DNA of 64,000 nucleotides, from the NCBI RefSeq assembly GCF_000317895.1, contig NC_019567.1, positions 248,001-312,000 on the forward strand, in the 5' to 3' direction. The translations under genes were made by a program, and so were the position numbers. The notes beneath the pieces were generated by a model. That model was not told the DNA's origin and did not search any database. It worked only from the letters and a program-made list of their open reading frames with translations. Source of the DNA: Bdellovibrio bacteriovorus str. Tiberius (GTDB taxonomy: Bacteria > Bdellovibrionota > Bdellovibrionia > Bdellovibrionales > Bdellovibrionaceae). Below, piece after piece: positions 51,301 to 60,644 of this stretch; the first letter of the stretch is position 1, and every line of letters begins with the position of its first letter.

Positions 51301-53821
51301 CACGCCATTCCCGCAAGCCAAAGTTCTGGTGACCGTCGAGCGTGATGGCATTTTGCATTCAGAAGTTATCGACGTCAGCGGTGACAGTCCGGTGATTCGT
51401 GTTCCGATCAAAAAGGAGTACGCTCCGAATGTGGTGGTGTCGGCCTTTGCGATCCGGGGACGACTGGCTGATCCAAAACCAACCGCTTTGGTGGACTTGG
51501 CCAAGCCCGCTTACAAACTGGGTCTTGCGCAGATCAAAGTGGGCTGGAAAGAAAACACTTTGAAAGTCGCGGTGGCTACGGACAAAAAGACTTACAGTGC
51601 ACGTCAGAAATCCCAAGTCACAATCAGCGTGAAGGACAGTCAGGGGCGCCCGGCATCCAAAGCAGAAGTGGCTTTGGTGGCGGTGGATGAAGGACTGCTG
51701 GCTTTGCGTGACAATGATTCCTGGGATCTGCTGTCGTCGATGATGCGTTTGCGCCCGCACACGGTGCAGACCGCGACCTCGCAAACCCAAGTGGTGGGTC
51801 GTCGTCACTTTGGTTTAAAAGCCGTTCCTGTCGGCGGTGACGGTGCCGGGGGGCTTCGCCGCGAGCTGTTTGATACTTTGCTGTACTGGAACCCGAGCGT
51901 GCAACTGAACGCCAAAGGGGAGGCGAAAGTGGATATCAAACTGAATGATTCCACCACCAGCTTCCGCATTGTGGCGGTGGCCCTGCAGGGACAGGATCAG
52001 TTCGGCACGGGCTGGACATCCATTCAGTCGTCTCAGGATGTCATGATCATGCCGGGGCTGTCTTCGGTGGTTCGTGACAGCGATGAATTTCAGGCAGGCT
52101 TCACGGTCAGAAACGCCTCGGACAAAGTTCAGGATCTGAATTTGAATCTGGCCGTCACGCCAAATGCGGGGACGCATCCGGCGCAGGCGCTGCGTTTGGC
52201 GGCGGGTGAAGCCAAAGAGATCTTCTGGAAAATAAAAGTTCCGGCCGGGGCTTCCCAACTGGAGTACATCTTAAGTGCACGCACGGCTGACGGTCGCGCA
52301 GTGGATGAGATCAAAAAGACCCAGCAGATTCTTCCGGTGCGAGTGGCAAGAATTTATCAAAGCGAATTTGGCAACTGGCCTGATTTCAAGAAGCTTTCTT
52401 TGCAACAGCCTGGCGGGGCGGATCCTGCCAAAAGCTCGATCGTTGTTGAGTTGAACAGTTCATTGGGTGGTTCCACGGAGGGCATTCGCGAATTCTGGAA
52501 GAACTATGTGTATTCATGTCTTGAACAGCAGGTTTCAAGAACCGTGTCCTTGAATGACAAGAAGGCCTGGCAGAAGCTTGAAGAAAAGCTTGATACCTAT
52601 TTGGATGGCAACGGGCTGCTGCGCTACTTCCCCGGTAATGCCGTTTCCGGAAGTGTCAATCTGACGGCTTATGTATTGAATATCGCGCATGAAGCAGGCT
52701 TCACTTTCGGCGATGAACATGAAAACCGCATGCTGGATGCGATGAATGCTTATGCAGAAGGCCGCTTGCGGGAAAGCCATGAAGCCGACCGCGCCGACAG
52801 TGTTCTTAAAAAGATCACAGTTATGGAAACTCTGTCCCGCTATCGCCGTTTGAATGTCGCCACCATCCCGGCGGTGGAGTATTCACCGAATCAGTGGCCG
52901 ATGTACACATTGATTGAATGGTATCAGATTCACCTGTGGGAAAAAGATGTCCCGGGGCGCGAACAAACTTTGAAGGACATTGAATCCATTTTGCGCAACA
53001 GGTTTTATTTCTCGGCCAAACGTTTGCAGTTTAAAGACGAGCGTTTGGAATCCATGCCATGGCTGATGCGTGATTCAGAAAGCTCGGTCTTGCGTTTGAT
53101 TCTGACCATGATGAAGCTTCCACAGTGGCAGTCTGACATTCCTCGCCTTTATCAGGGGGCTTGGTCTCTTCAACAGGAAGGGGCTTGGGCCCTGACCTCG
53201 GACAACGCCTGGGGCGCGATCGTGATGAGACGCCTGCAAGAACACTATGGCAAAGAAAAAGTCGAAGGCACCTTCGTGGCCGAGCTTGCCGGCGCGTCCG
53301 AAAAGTACGCTTGGTCCAAGGGAAGTTCTGGTTCCTTGAGTCTTCCTTGGCGCCAGGACAAAGCCGAGCTGAAAATGGATCAGCAGGGTGCGGGTCGTCC
53401 GTGGATCACGGTTTCAGTCAAAGCCGCTGTCCCGGTGAGCAAAGCGGTCTTCGCCGGGTTTAACGTCGAAAAAATCATCACAGCAGTTGAACAGAAAGAA
53501 AAAGGCCGCTGGAGTGTGGGTGATATCGCCAAGGTGCAGTTGAAGGTCAAAGCCAAGGCACCTCAGACATGGGTGGTGGTGGAAGATCCTATTCCAACCG
53601 GCGCCAGTGTGATTCAGGCTTCTTATGCCACTTCGGTTGAAAGAAAGGCTGAACTGATTCGTTTCTACCATTCCTGGTTCCCGCAAGAAGAACAGGTGAT
53701 GGAATACACCCTGCGCATCAACCAGTCAGGAACCTATGTGCTGCCAGCTCCACGAGTGGAAGCCATGTACAGCCCCGATCTGTTTGCTGAATTGCCAGAA
53801 TCCGTATGGAGCGTGCAATGA
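48353..53821 (+). CDS. Bacterial alpha-2-macroglobulin (YfhM-type)
   Basis: A very large (1822 residues) protease trap. It opens with a signal peptide (MISLFFSLLTTVSFAQ), probably exported to the periplasm; no lipobox Cys is visible, unlike E. coli's lipoprotein form. A series of beta-sandwich MG domains is followed by the A2M family's central KTYSARQKSQVTISVKD and VALVAVDEGLLALRD. The thioester motif is Cys1389-LEQ in YVYSCLEQQVS. It is thus able to cross-link a protease that cuts its bait region. The stop overlaps pbpC (ATGA). AGAAGGAG six bases upstream sets the start. Confidence 0.93.
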   Translation: MISLFFSLLTTVSFAQQKVQVQTFTPQGFVKSVEQVRVEFNQPMVRFGEIKLDSPVQSSCFDVKKGQGRWIDTKNWVFDFTEPMAGGQSCEVKVQGQTFSFNTGGPHIKNIFPQTYRNVDPEQSFVVFVDSAVKTESLAAGVYFVIEGLGDRVPVQVITGGEATKTYQAAESEYKYEKELFKGDYVVLKAQRPFPAGARVSLVWSKAVQSPSGYASKEDEVYEFNVRESFKLSFNCDREAANRPCVPLMGMRLNSSSAFSAKLAQEIYIQSADGKKIKATNLDAASGSKDTVSYLEFKGPFAANSQYTVVIPAKMKDEDDRLLSNQSQFPLKVKTGDDPSLLKFASTFGVIESGPGAAMAVTLRRVEKSVDTQFAGWTGQLKANDFKSVIKALGEVMRNSYGEEAMKSWQGKTTQKIKVDKPAKATDLEVVGIPLKAAGFYVVEMKSPLLGQNLLDQKKPFYVRSAGLVTNMSVHVKHTRNEAWVWVTELKTTKVVAGAKVSIFDNAGNVISSATTDARGWASFKFAKPVDDWATDPQSSFYGGFFAMAEKGEDFSFTHTSWDKGIESWRFQIRSGDTDSPWLGHAVLDRTLLKPEERLSAKIVLRKTSLAGFSLPAGNEWPTRLTVAHDSGLQTFKLPLTWNKQTGVALLTWPVPAGAKLGRWTLTLEKDTPAMSIAIGDVAVENFRVPLMQVRLDGTKPVYVQEKNIPVQVSGTYFAGGPTGEFPVKMRWNVEPGYFSPQNEDFQEYAFANGAVSEGLFRQGEEEIQRHVPQSGTRDFKLNKQGVAQESISGIKYAAAPQNLRTEIEYKDPNGEIQSLSRTFPLWSSSLVLGMKSRGWSATPDKVEFDVVALDLQQRPLKNQNVQVDLYTSRYYTHRKRLVGGFYAYEDFREYKKVGELCRGVTDASGQFLCKGKTKVSGSVIAVVSGKDTQGRASYSNVTQWIIRPGENQWFGSEDNDRADLIPFKKTYEPGETAEFQLRTPFPQAKVLVTVERDGILHSEVIDVSGDSPVIRVPIKKEYAPNVVVSAFAIRGRLADPKPTALVDLAKPAYKLGLAQIKVGWKENTLKVAVATDKKTYSARQKSQVTISVKDSQGRPASKAEVALVAVDEGLLALRDNDSWDLLSSMMRLRPHTVQTATSQTQVVGRRHFGLKAVPVGGDGAGGLRRELFDTLLYWNPSVQLNAKGEAKVDIKLNDSTTSFRIVAVALQGQDQFGTGWTSIQSSQDVMIMPGLSSVVRDSDEFQAGFTVRNASDKVQDLNLNLAVTPNAGTHPAQALRLAAGEAKEIFWKIKVPAGASQLEYILSARTADGRAVDEIKKTQQILPVRVARIYQSEFGNWPDFKKLSLQQPGGADPAKSSIVVELNSSLGGSTEGIREFWKNYVYSCLEQQVSRTVSLNDKKAWQKLEEKLDTYLDGNGLLRYFPGNAVSGSVNLTAYVLNIAHEAGFTFGDEHENRMLDAMNAYAEGRLRESHEADRADSVLKKITVMETLSRYRRLNVATIPAVEYSPNQWPMYTLIEWYQIHLWEKDVPGREQTLKDIESILRNRFYFSAKRLQFKDERLESMPWLMRDSESSVLRLILTMMKLPQWQSDIPRLYQGAWSLQQEGAWALTSDNAWGAIVMRRLQEHYGKEKVEGTFVAELAGASEKYAWSKGSSGSLSLPWRQDKAELKMDQQGAGRPWITVSVKAAVPVSKAVFAGFNVEKIITAVEQKEKGRWSVGDIAKVQLKVKAKAPQTWVVVEDPIPTGASVIQASYATSVERKAELIRFYHSWFPQEEQVMEYTLRINQSGTYVLPAPRVEAMYSPDLFAELPESVWSVQ

Positions 53822-55836
53822 GAAAGAAACTGATCTGGGCACTTGCAGGGACCGGGTTGCTGGGTGGCGTGGCCGGTGTAGCCCTGTTTGCCAGCACGGT
53901 GCCGTCACTGCCAGTCTATGAGTCGGTGAAAAAGTCCTATGTCAGTTCTGATCTTTTTCTGGTGGACCGTCATGGCAAACCTTTGCATCAGTGGCGCCAG
54001 GATCTGAAAGAGCGCACATTGCTGTGGGCGGATCATAAGGATATTGCTCCGGCCATGACCACGGCATTATTAAAATCCGAGGATAAAAACTTCTTCCGTC
54101 ACTGGGGTGTGGATCCGGTGGCGATGGCGGCTTCGGTGTACCAGCGCAGTGTGAAGGATTCTCCGCGCGGGGCCAGCACCATCACCATGCAGCTTGTGAA
54201 GCTGCTTCATCCCGATAAAAGAACCTGGCGGGGGCTGTCCGGAAAAATGCGCCAGTCTTTGGCGGCCCTCAAGCTTGAAAGCCAATGGAGCAAAGAACAA
54301 ATTCTGGAAAGCTATCTGAATCTGGTCAGCTTCCGCGGTGAACTGCGCGGGGTGAACGCGGCGTCGTGGATGATGTTTGGAAAAAGTGCGGCGGATCTTT
54401 CCCGTGTGGATGCGACACTCTTGTCTGTCCTGATTCGTTCACCAAACTCTGAAACAGCCCAGTGGGAAAAGCGCGCCTGCTGGCAGGAACCGGATCTTTG
54501 TGCGACTTTCAAAGACAGCATCAGCCGCATCCAGCCGCAGAAAATGATTTCACAGAATCAGCAGGCTTTGCACCTGGCGCAGCGGTTTTCCAAAGATGGC
54601 CGACGTGGGCAGATTCAGACAACCCTGGATCGTGATCTGCAAAGCTATATCCAGGAACAGATCACCTCCCAGATTCGCAGACTGCAGGCGCAGAATGTAA
54701 ATGATGCCGCGGTGATTGTGATTGAAAACCGCACCGGTGAAGTCTTTGCCTATGTCGGGGGATCCGGGGATCTGTCCAGTGCCCCTTATGTCGACGGGGT
54801 GCAATCCTTAAGGCAGGCGGGCTCAACTCTAAAACCATTTTTGTATGCCACGGCATTTGAAAAGAAACTTTTGAAAGCCGAATCCTGGCTTGAAGATTCC
54901 GCTGTGGATATCGTCTTTGACCGCGGGGTTTACAAACCCCAGAACCACGACCGCCAGTTCTATGGCTGGGTGATGGTGAAGACGGCTTTGGGATCTTCGC
55001 TGAATGTCCCCGCGGTGAAAGCATTTAAGCTTTTGAATGACGAATCTTTCTGGGGAAAATTAAAGGCACTTAATTTCAGAGATCTTGAAGAACCCGAACA
55101 CTATGGCCCCGCCTTGGCGCTGGGGGTGGCGGACGTGACCTTGGAAGATCTGGCGCAAGGTTATCGAACCTTGGCACAGGATGGATTCTTGTCGTCGTTA
55201 AAATTTGAACCTTATCAGGAAATTGCCGAAGCCACGGAAGTGTTTGAAGCTTCCAGTGCGCGCGAAGTGAAAGAAATTCTGGCAGACAATCAGAACCGCG
55301 CTTTGGGGTTTGGTCTGGATTCGGCATTGGCCTTGCCCGGAGCGGCAGTGAAAACCGGAACCAGCAAAGACATGCGCGACAACTGGTGTGTGGGCATGAA
55401 TGACCGTTTCACCGTCGGTGTGTGGGTTGGAAACTTCAGCGGGGAACCCATGTGGAATGTGATGGGCGTCAGTGGCGCCGCCCCGATCTGGAAACGCACC
55501 ATGATCTGGTTGCAGGATCACTATCCTTCAGAAGCCAGAATGGCTGAAGCCGTTCCCGTCAAAGAGTCCATGCCTGAAGCTTATCCGGGGGCGCGCATTT
55601 TGTATCCTCAAGACGGTATGGTGCTGGCGCTGGACCCGGCGATCCCCGCGGGAAATCAGAAGATGCCGCTGCTGGTGGAAAATTCTTTAAAGAAAGATCT
55701 TTACTGGAAAATCAACGAGGATAAAAAAATAAAGGCGACCGATTCTTATCTGTGGTCGCCTTCACTGGGCCGTCACCACTTTGTGCTTTATGAAGGAGAC
55801 AGCAAAGTGGCCGAGGTTTCTGTTCTGGTGAAATAA
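53818..55836 (+). CDS. pbpC: Penicillin-binding protein 1C
   Basis: A bifunctional class A enzyme: glycosyltransferase (about 60-240; SEDKNFFRHWGVDP and GASTITMQLVKLL) and transpeptidase (about 290-560; S336TLK in RQAGSTLKPF, the SSLN motif, and KTGTSKD). A C-terminal domain of about 90 residues follows, as in the PBP1C family. A membrane anchor near residues 6-26 (IWALAGTGLLGGVAGVALF). It polymerises and cross-links peptidoglycan. ATGA overlap and a ribosome site within the A2M gene show that the two are co-translated: A2M may protect the cell when PBP1C repairs breached wall. Confidence 0.94.
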   Translation: MRKKLIWALAGTGLLGGVAGVALFASTVPSLPVYESVKKSYVSSDLFLVDRHGKPLHQWRQDLKERTLLWADHKDIAPAMTTALLKSEDKNFFRHWGVDPVAMAASVYQRSVKDSPRGASTITMQLVKLLHPDKRTWRGLSGKMRQSLAALKLESQWSKEQILESYLNLVSFRGELRGVNAASWMMFGKSAADLSRVDATLLSVLIRSPNSETAQWEKRACWQEPDLCATFKDSISRIQPQKMISQNQQALHLAQRFSKDGRRGQIQTTLDRDLQSYIQEQITSQIRRLQAQNVNDAAVIVIENRTGEVFAYVGGSGDLSSAPYVDGVQSLRQAGSTLKPFLYATAFEKKLLKAESWLEDSAVDIVFDRGVYKPQNHDRQFYGWVMVKTALGSSLNVPAVKAFKLLNDESFWGKLKALNFRDLEEPEHYGPALALGVADVTLEDLAQGYRTLAQDGFLSSLKFEPYQEIAEATEVFEASSAREVKEILADNQNRALGFGLDSALALPGAAVKTGTSKDMRDNWCVGMNDRFTVGVWVGNFSGEPMWNVMGVSGAAPIWKRTMIWLQDHYPSEARMAEAVPVKESMPEAYPGARILYPQDGMVLALDPAIPAGNQKMPLLVENSLKKDLYWKINEDKKIKATDSYLWSPSLGRHHFVLYEGDSKVAEVSVLVK

Positions 55837-56244
55837 CTAGATGTCATAATGGAACAAAACCGGAACCTGCATGTCCGGGTGAACGCTTTGTTTCACCGGG
55901 CAGGTCATGGCGATTTGTTCCAGTTTTTTTCTGTAGTCGTGCGGGATGCTTTGAGGCATGTGCAAGACGACGTTCAGCTTCACGATACGGCGCGGGTTCA
56001 CACCCATTTCTTTTTCCACTTCAAAGCGGGCGCCTTTAAGTTCCACACCGTCTTTGTCAGCGGCAATCGCCATCACCGTCATCATGCAACTGCCCATGGC
56101 GGCACCCACAAGATCCGTCGGAGAAAATGACTCACCTTTGCCGTTGTTGTCTTTAGGGGCGTCAGTTTCCAGCGCGGCACCGGACGGGCCGTGTTTGATT
56201 TCACTGTGTTTGTGACCTTGATAGACTCCGGACATTTTAACCAT
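55837..56244 (-). CDS. OsmC/Ohr-family peroxidase-like protein
   Basis: A 135-residue thiol-dependent peroxidase fold. The two catalytic cysteines are present: GSCMMTVMAIAAD (peroxidatic) and MTCPVKQSVHP (resolving). The Arg/Glu set that assists is likely in SFSPTDLVGAAMGS and RIVKL. These proteins reduce organic hydroperoxides with thiols. It is convergent with pbpC with no gap. AGGAG seven bases before the ATG. The subfamily (OsmC vs YhfA) cannot be fixed by eye. Confidence 0.88.
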   Translation of the reverse strand: MVKMSGVYQGHKHSEIKHGPSGAALETDAPKDNNGKGESFSPTDLVGAAMGSCMMTVMAIAADKDGVELKGARFEVEKEMGVNPRRIVKLNVVLHMPQSIPHDYRKKLEQIAMTCPVKQSVHPDMQVPVLFHYDI

Positions 56245-56296
56245 GGGGCAACTCCTGTGAAGTTAACATGGCCTCAAATCGGGAGCCGGTCAAATC

Positions 56297-56800
56297 TTAG
56301 GACGACATTTCCTCGATAATCTTGCGCAGTCTCATCTCAGAGGATTTAGACATATCCGCATAGATTTTGCGAAGGTGAGAGGATCTCACAGCATCGTTTT
56401 TGGAGGACTTCATTTCCCGGCCGAACTTCAAAGCTGCACAGACGCTTTCAATCACGACTTTACGCTTTGAATCCTTGGTGATGAAGTCAAAGGCACCCAA
56501 AGAAAGAGCTTCCAGGGCGCGGGAATGATCACCGTGAGCAGTCAGCACCACAAACGGAGTCATCTGACCCAGTGAGCGCACGTAAGCCAAAAACTTAAGA
56601 CCGTTCATGTGGGGCATTTCAATATCAGACAAGATGGTGTCGAATTCCTGGGCTTTGACGAATTGAAGGGCGGCAGAGCCGTCTTCGGCTTCCACGATTT
56701 CATCCACAAATTCTTTTAAGAAATGCTTCAACAGCTCTCGGATATCGGAATCGTCCTCGACGATGAGCAATCGGCTTTTCTCTTCTTGTGGCGCAGCCAT
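56297..56800 (-). CDS. Single-domain response regulator
   Basis: Residues about 10-125 are a CheY-like receiver: LLIVEDDSDIRELL with the acidic pair, phospho-acceptor Asp in ILSDIEMPHMNGL, Thr in FVVLTAHGD and Lys in FDFITKDSKRK. The C-terminal 40 residues are helical and basic, with no DNA-binding motif. It is therefore a phosphate shuttle or protein-interaction regulator, not a classical transcription factor. It lies 11 bp downstream of the hybrid kinase, in one operon with it and the Hpt protein. Confidence 0.92.
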   Translation of the reverse strand: MAAPQEEKSRLLIVEDDSDIRELLKHFLKEFVDEIVEAEDGSAALQFVKAQEFDTILSDIEMPHMNGLKFLAYVRSLGQMTPFVVLTAHGDHSRALEALSLGAFDFITKDSKRKVVIESVCAALKFGREMKSSKNDAVRSSHLRKIYADMSKSSEMRLRKIIEEMSS

Positions 56801-56811
56801 CCTTGGTTCTC

Positions 56812-59800
56812 CTACAGAGAGTATTTGTTAATGACTCCCAACAGGGTGTCCTTCTTAAACGGCTTGGCGATGTGATCGTTGCAGCCGGCCCGTAAGGATT
56901 TTTGCCGATCTTCCGCCAAAGCATGCGCTGTTAAGGCGATGATAGGAACCGGAGGCTTGTGACTTTCCTTTTCCCATTCACGGATACGATCAGTGGCCGC
57001 GTAGCCATCCATTTCGGGCATTTGCACGTCCATAAAGACGATGTCAAACTCACCTGACTTTATCTGATCTATGGCTTGAAGTCCATTCTCTGCTTCAATT
57101 ATTTCAAACGGTTCGTTCTTAAGATAATGCGTGAACAGTGTGCGATTGTCCTCGGTGTCATCAGCAATCAGGATCTTCACCTTGTGATTCGGGTCACGCG
57201 GCTTCGGGACAAAATCCAGTTCAGGGGTGCGCATTGGCACCGGCATATGGTTCACCGGGTTGTAAATCTGTTCGCGATACGGAATCGTGAAGAAGAAGGT
57301 CGTTCCAGAGCTTGGACGGCTCTTAAACCAGATCTGACCACCCATCAGCTCCACCAGGCTCTTGGAGATCGCAAGACCCAGCCCCGTGCCGCCATACTTT
57401 CGGGTGACGGAGTTGTCGGCTTGAGAAAACTTCTGGAAGATCATGTGCTGGCGATCATCGGGAATACCAATGCCCGTATCGGTAACACTGATAAGCAGGG
57501 TGTCTTTTTTGGACGGATTTTTACCAATGACCAGACGCACCTGGCCCTTGTGGGTGAATTTGATCGAATTCCCGATCAGATTGATCAGCACCTGACGAAG
57601 TTTCGTCGGATCGCCCATCAGGTGAGGCGAAACTCCCGGAGCAATTTCGCAAATGCAGTTCAGACCCTTTTCAAGGGCGCGGGGTTTCATCATATCCTCA
57701 ACGTCAGCAATCAGCTTGGTCATCTCAAACGGAATGTTTTCGATAGAGACTTCACCGGCTTCGATTTTGGAAAGATCCAGAATATCATTAATCAAAGACA
57801 TCAGAACTTCACCGGCTTTGCAGAAGATCGTCACATAGTACTTTTGATCGGCATCAAGCCGTGTCTCTTTCAAAAGTTCCGCCATCCCCATAATTGCGTT
57901 CATTGGTGTGCGGATTTCGTGACTCATCTGAGCCAGGAATTCAGACTTGGCCTGAGAAGCCTTCAGCGCTTCGTTCTTGGTGGTGATCAGGGATTGTTCG
58001 ACCCGGCGAAGCTCGGTGATGTCCTGAGTGGTCACGTACATGAACAGGGCATTGCCATAATCATCGTATTCGGTACGGCCCTGACAGCGCACCCAGATCA
58101 GGTCATTGGAGTCCTGCTTTTTCATGCGCAGGTCCACATGGAAAGGGGCGATGTTCTTGTGCGCCTCAGCCAGTGCCTTATCAAAGACCGGCAGATCCTC
58201 GGACAAAATCAAAGACCGGAACAAATCATAGCTGGGAACCACGTTGTCCGGAGTTAAACCCAGCAGGTGGAATTCCTCTTCTGACCACAGGCATTTGCCG
58301 GTGCGGATGTCCCAGCGGAATGAACCGGTTCGGGAAAGGGACTGGGATTCTTTCAGCAGGTCTTCCTTCAGCTTCAGTTCTTTTTCAATTTCCTTTTTCC
58401 AGCGCATGTCGGTGCCCATCATGGCCAGCAGGACCTTGTCTTTGCTTTCCGTGTTCACTCGTGCCCAGGAAACTTCCAGCGGCACGCGTTCACCGGTGAT
58501 TTTCTTTAAAGAAGCCTCGGCCGTGTGGGTGGATTTGTTGGCATCGCGCTCCCGCAATGAGTTTTCAATCACGGAATAGTCGGTTTCAAGCCACAGGCTT
58601 AAATCGCTGCTTTTCAGGGTGTGGGCCGGGGCGCCAGTCAAAGACTGTGCGGTGGGATTGAATCCACGCACGCGGAAGTTCTTGCGCAGACTGTCTTCAA
58701 CGTCCTCCACTTCGACAATGAAAAAAACCTCGTTCAAAGAATAGACTACGTTTTCCAGGAAGTCGCGGGCGGCCTTGGTTTTGCGGAAGTCTTCGCGAAC
58801 CTCGTCGAACTTTTGGTAAAGCTCTTTGTATTCTTCCTCTTCCGGTGTGGGCATGACTTCGCTGAAGTTGTGGGACTTCAGTTTGTCCATGCCGTCAGCC
58901 AGAACCTGGGAAGGGAAGAACATGCGGCGATAAACCAACCAGGCTCCGGCCAGGGCTAAACTCCACAGCAGGAAGCCGCCGATAAAGAACCATGGCAGCT
59001 TGTAAGAAAGTGGCGCCAGGCTTTCATTCAGATCCATTTTGCTGATGATGATCCAGTCCGTGTTGTCGGCAACATTCACGCGGCCCGCGGACTGCAGGCT
59101 GCGGGTGCCCATATAGTCTTCGCTGGAATCAAAGGCCACGCCTCGTTCCATATAGCGGCGAACTTGATTGGGCGGAAGAATCAAAGACAACGAAGCCGAG
59201 CGGGATCGTTCGATGCTTTCCAGAGCGGCCCGAGAATCCTCTTGCTGACGCACCTTTTGAAGGAATTGATCAGGACTTTCCAAATACAAGCGCGGGTTGT
59301 TGCGCACAAAACCGTCCGTGCCGAAAGCGACGATTTCGCCGGTCATGCCCAGTCCCAGCTCTTTCCATTTGCGGTTGTGGCTTAAGATCTGATCAATGCG
59401 TTCCAAAGAAAGCTGAAACACCAGAGTCCCGACAAAATTGGTCTGATCAAAAAGGGGCATCGTCAGGAACGCAGCAGGCGTGTGCCAGAAATGACTGATC
59501 GGGGTGAAATCAAAATACTTGCTGGCGCCCTTGGGCGCGTTCAGGGACCAGCGATAAGCTTGCGCCAGACGGGAATTTGAAAGCGGGCCGGAAATTAGAT
59601 TGTCCCCCAGTGCCAGGGACTTGGCTGCTGAATAAGCCACGGTGCCGTTGGGCTCAATCAGCAGAACGTCGCTCAGTTGGGATCGTTCCAGGACATCAAA
59701 AAGTTTGGAATGAAGACCTTCATAGCTGCGGAAATAGTTCAGGTCTGAAAACCCGTTGACCGATGCCAGCTGAGGCAGGGGGCGGCTTTGGGTGCGAGCA

Positions 59801-60207
59801 CTTTGTTGAAACTGATATTGTAAAAACAGGGGCAGGGCCGTGAACTGTTCCAGAATTCGGGGATAGTCAGAAATCTGAGAGGGATTGCGTTCTTCCATCT
59901 CTTTGCGCCAGGCCGTGGGCTTTCCGTTAGCGCGAAGCCAGTTCTGCATCTGCTGGTATTCTTGGGGATAACGGCGCAGGAACTGCAGGATCGGAGTATA
60001 TTCCGAAGTCAGCACCAGGGCATTCTTCAGATAGGCAAATTCTTTTTGAATTTCGTCTGATTTGAAGTCGCGAATCTGCACCAGGCGTTCGCGGGTGCTT
60101 TGTTCCAGCGAAGAACTGCCCATCTTGTAACCGACTGTTCCGGCAATGAGCAAAGTGCCCAGTACCAGAACTGAGGTAAAAAGAAACAAGCGGTTCTTGT
60201 GGTTCAT
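56812..60207 (-). CDS. Hybrid sensor histidine kinase
   Basis: An 1131-residue membrane kinase. TM1 (about 8-27), a large extracytoplasmic sensor of about 380 residues (dCache-like in layout), TM2 (about 407-430; FFIGGFLLWSLALAGAWLVY). Then two PAS-like domains (about 480-600 and 620-740), HisKA (MSHEIRTPMNAIMGM), HATPase (NLIGNSIKFTHKG, DTGIGIPDD, GGTGLGLAISKSLVE) and a C-terminal receiver (ILIADDTEDNRTLF, VFMDVQMPEMDG). Phosphate should move His to Asp and then through the Hpt protein 6 bp upstream to the receiver downstream. The ligand is unknown; a binding lipoprotein is divergently encoded. Confidence 0.94.
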   Translation of the reverse strand: MNHKNRLFLFTSVLVLGTLLIAGTVGYKMGSSSLEQSTRERLVQIRDFKSDEIQKEFAYLKNALVLTSEYTPILQFLRRYPQEYQQMQNWLRANGKPTAWRKEMEERNPSQISDYPRILEQFTALPLFLQYQFQQSARTQSRPLPQLASVNGFSDLNYFRSYEGLHSKLFDVLERSQLSDVLLIEPNGTVAYSAAKSLALGDNLISGPLSNSRLAQAYRWSLNAPKGASKYFDFTPISHFWHTPAAFLTMPLFDQTNFVGTLVFQLSLERIDQILSHNRKWKELGLGMTGEIVAFGTDGFVRNNPRLYLESPDQFLQKVRQQEDSRAALESIERSRSASLSLILPPNQVRRYMERGVAFDSSEDYMGTRSLQSAGRVNVADNTDWIIISKMDLNESLAPLSYKLPWFFIGGFLLWSLALAGAWLVYRRMFFPSQVLADGMDKLKSHNFSEVMPTPEEEEYKELYQKFDEVREDFRKTKAARDFLENVVYSLNEVFFIVEVEDVEDSLRKNFRVRGFNPTAQSLTGAPAHTLKSSDLSLWLETDYSVIENSLRERDANKSTHTAEASLKKITGERVPLEVSWARVNTESKDKVLLAMMGTDMRWKKEIEKELKLKEDLLKESQSLSRTGSFRWDIRTGKCLWSEEEFHLLGLTPDNVVPSYDLFRSLILSEDLPVFDKALAEAHKNIAPFHVDLRMKKQDSNDLIWVRCQGRTEYDDYGNALFMYVTTQDITELRRVEQSLITTKNEALKASQAKSEFLAQMSHEIRTPMNAIMGMAELLKETRLDADQKYYVTIFCKAGEVLMSLINDILDLSKIEAGEVSIENIPFEMTKLIADVEDMMKPRALEKGLNCICEIAPGVSPHLMGDPTKLRQVLINLIGNSIKFTHKGQVRLVIGKNPSKKDTLLISVTDTGIGIPDDRQHMIFQKFSQADNSVTRKYGGTGLGLAISKSLVELMGGQIWFKSRPSSGTTFFFTIPYREQIYNPVNHMPVPMRTPELDFVPKPRDPNHKVKILIADDTEDNRTLFTHYLKNEPFEIIEAENGLQAIDQIKSGEFDIVFMDVQMPEMDGYAATDRIREWEKESHKPPVPIIALTAHALAEDRQKSLRAGCNDHIAKPFKKDTLLGVINKYSL

Positions 60208-60213
60208 AGGCTC

Positions 60214-60519
60214 CTACATCGGGACGTAATGGATCTCGATATTCAGAAAGTGAATGCGCATTTTCTTCACAAGGTCAGGCAATGGAGCTGCATCGTTTTT
60301 CTTTGCGGCAACTTCCATTTGAGCTGCAAGGTCGCTGAGTTCGGCAAAGCCGTAGCCAGCAGCGGCACCTTTAATTTTGTGAGCCATTTGCGCGATGGAC
60401 TGGAGATCATTTTTCTCCACGAGGGCGCTAAGGGACTCAATGTCCTTCTTCCGATTCTCAATAAACTGAGGAATCAGATCTTGTAGATCAGCATCGATTT
60501 CAACCTTCACCTTAGACAT
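60214..60519 (-). CDS. Hpt-domain phosphotransfer protein
   Basis: A 101-residue four-helix histidine phosphotransfer protein. Active-site His in QMAHKIKGAAAGYGFAEL, the family pattern 'AH.LKG.....G...L'. No catalytic domain, as expected. Of two ATGs (60525, 60519) the second has better spacing to AGGAGG (8 bases). It is first in the operon, before the hybrid kinase and the receiver, giving all parts of a His-Asp-His-Asp relay. Confidence 0.9.
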   Translation of the reverse strand: MSKVKVEIDADLQDLIPQFIENRKKDIESLSALVEKNDLQSIAQMAHKIKGAAAGYGFAELSDLAAQMEVAAKKNDAAPLPDLVKKMRIHFLNIEIHYVPM

Positions 60520-60644
60520 TTCCATGCCCTCCTTATCCTCGAAAACAGCTCATGTTTACAATCCATATTAGTTTATGACAGTGTTTATTGCATACATTTA
60601 ATACCAAGAGTAAATTCGATGAGAAATCTGTTAGGAGAAGCACC

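Noticed and set aside
57076-58257. 393-residue plus-strand frame opposite the hybrid kinase
   Set aside because: Antisense to HisKA, ATPase and receiver motifs that are unmistakable on the minus strand.
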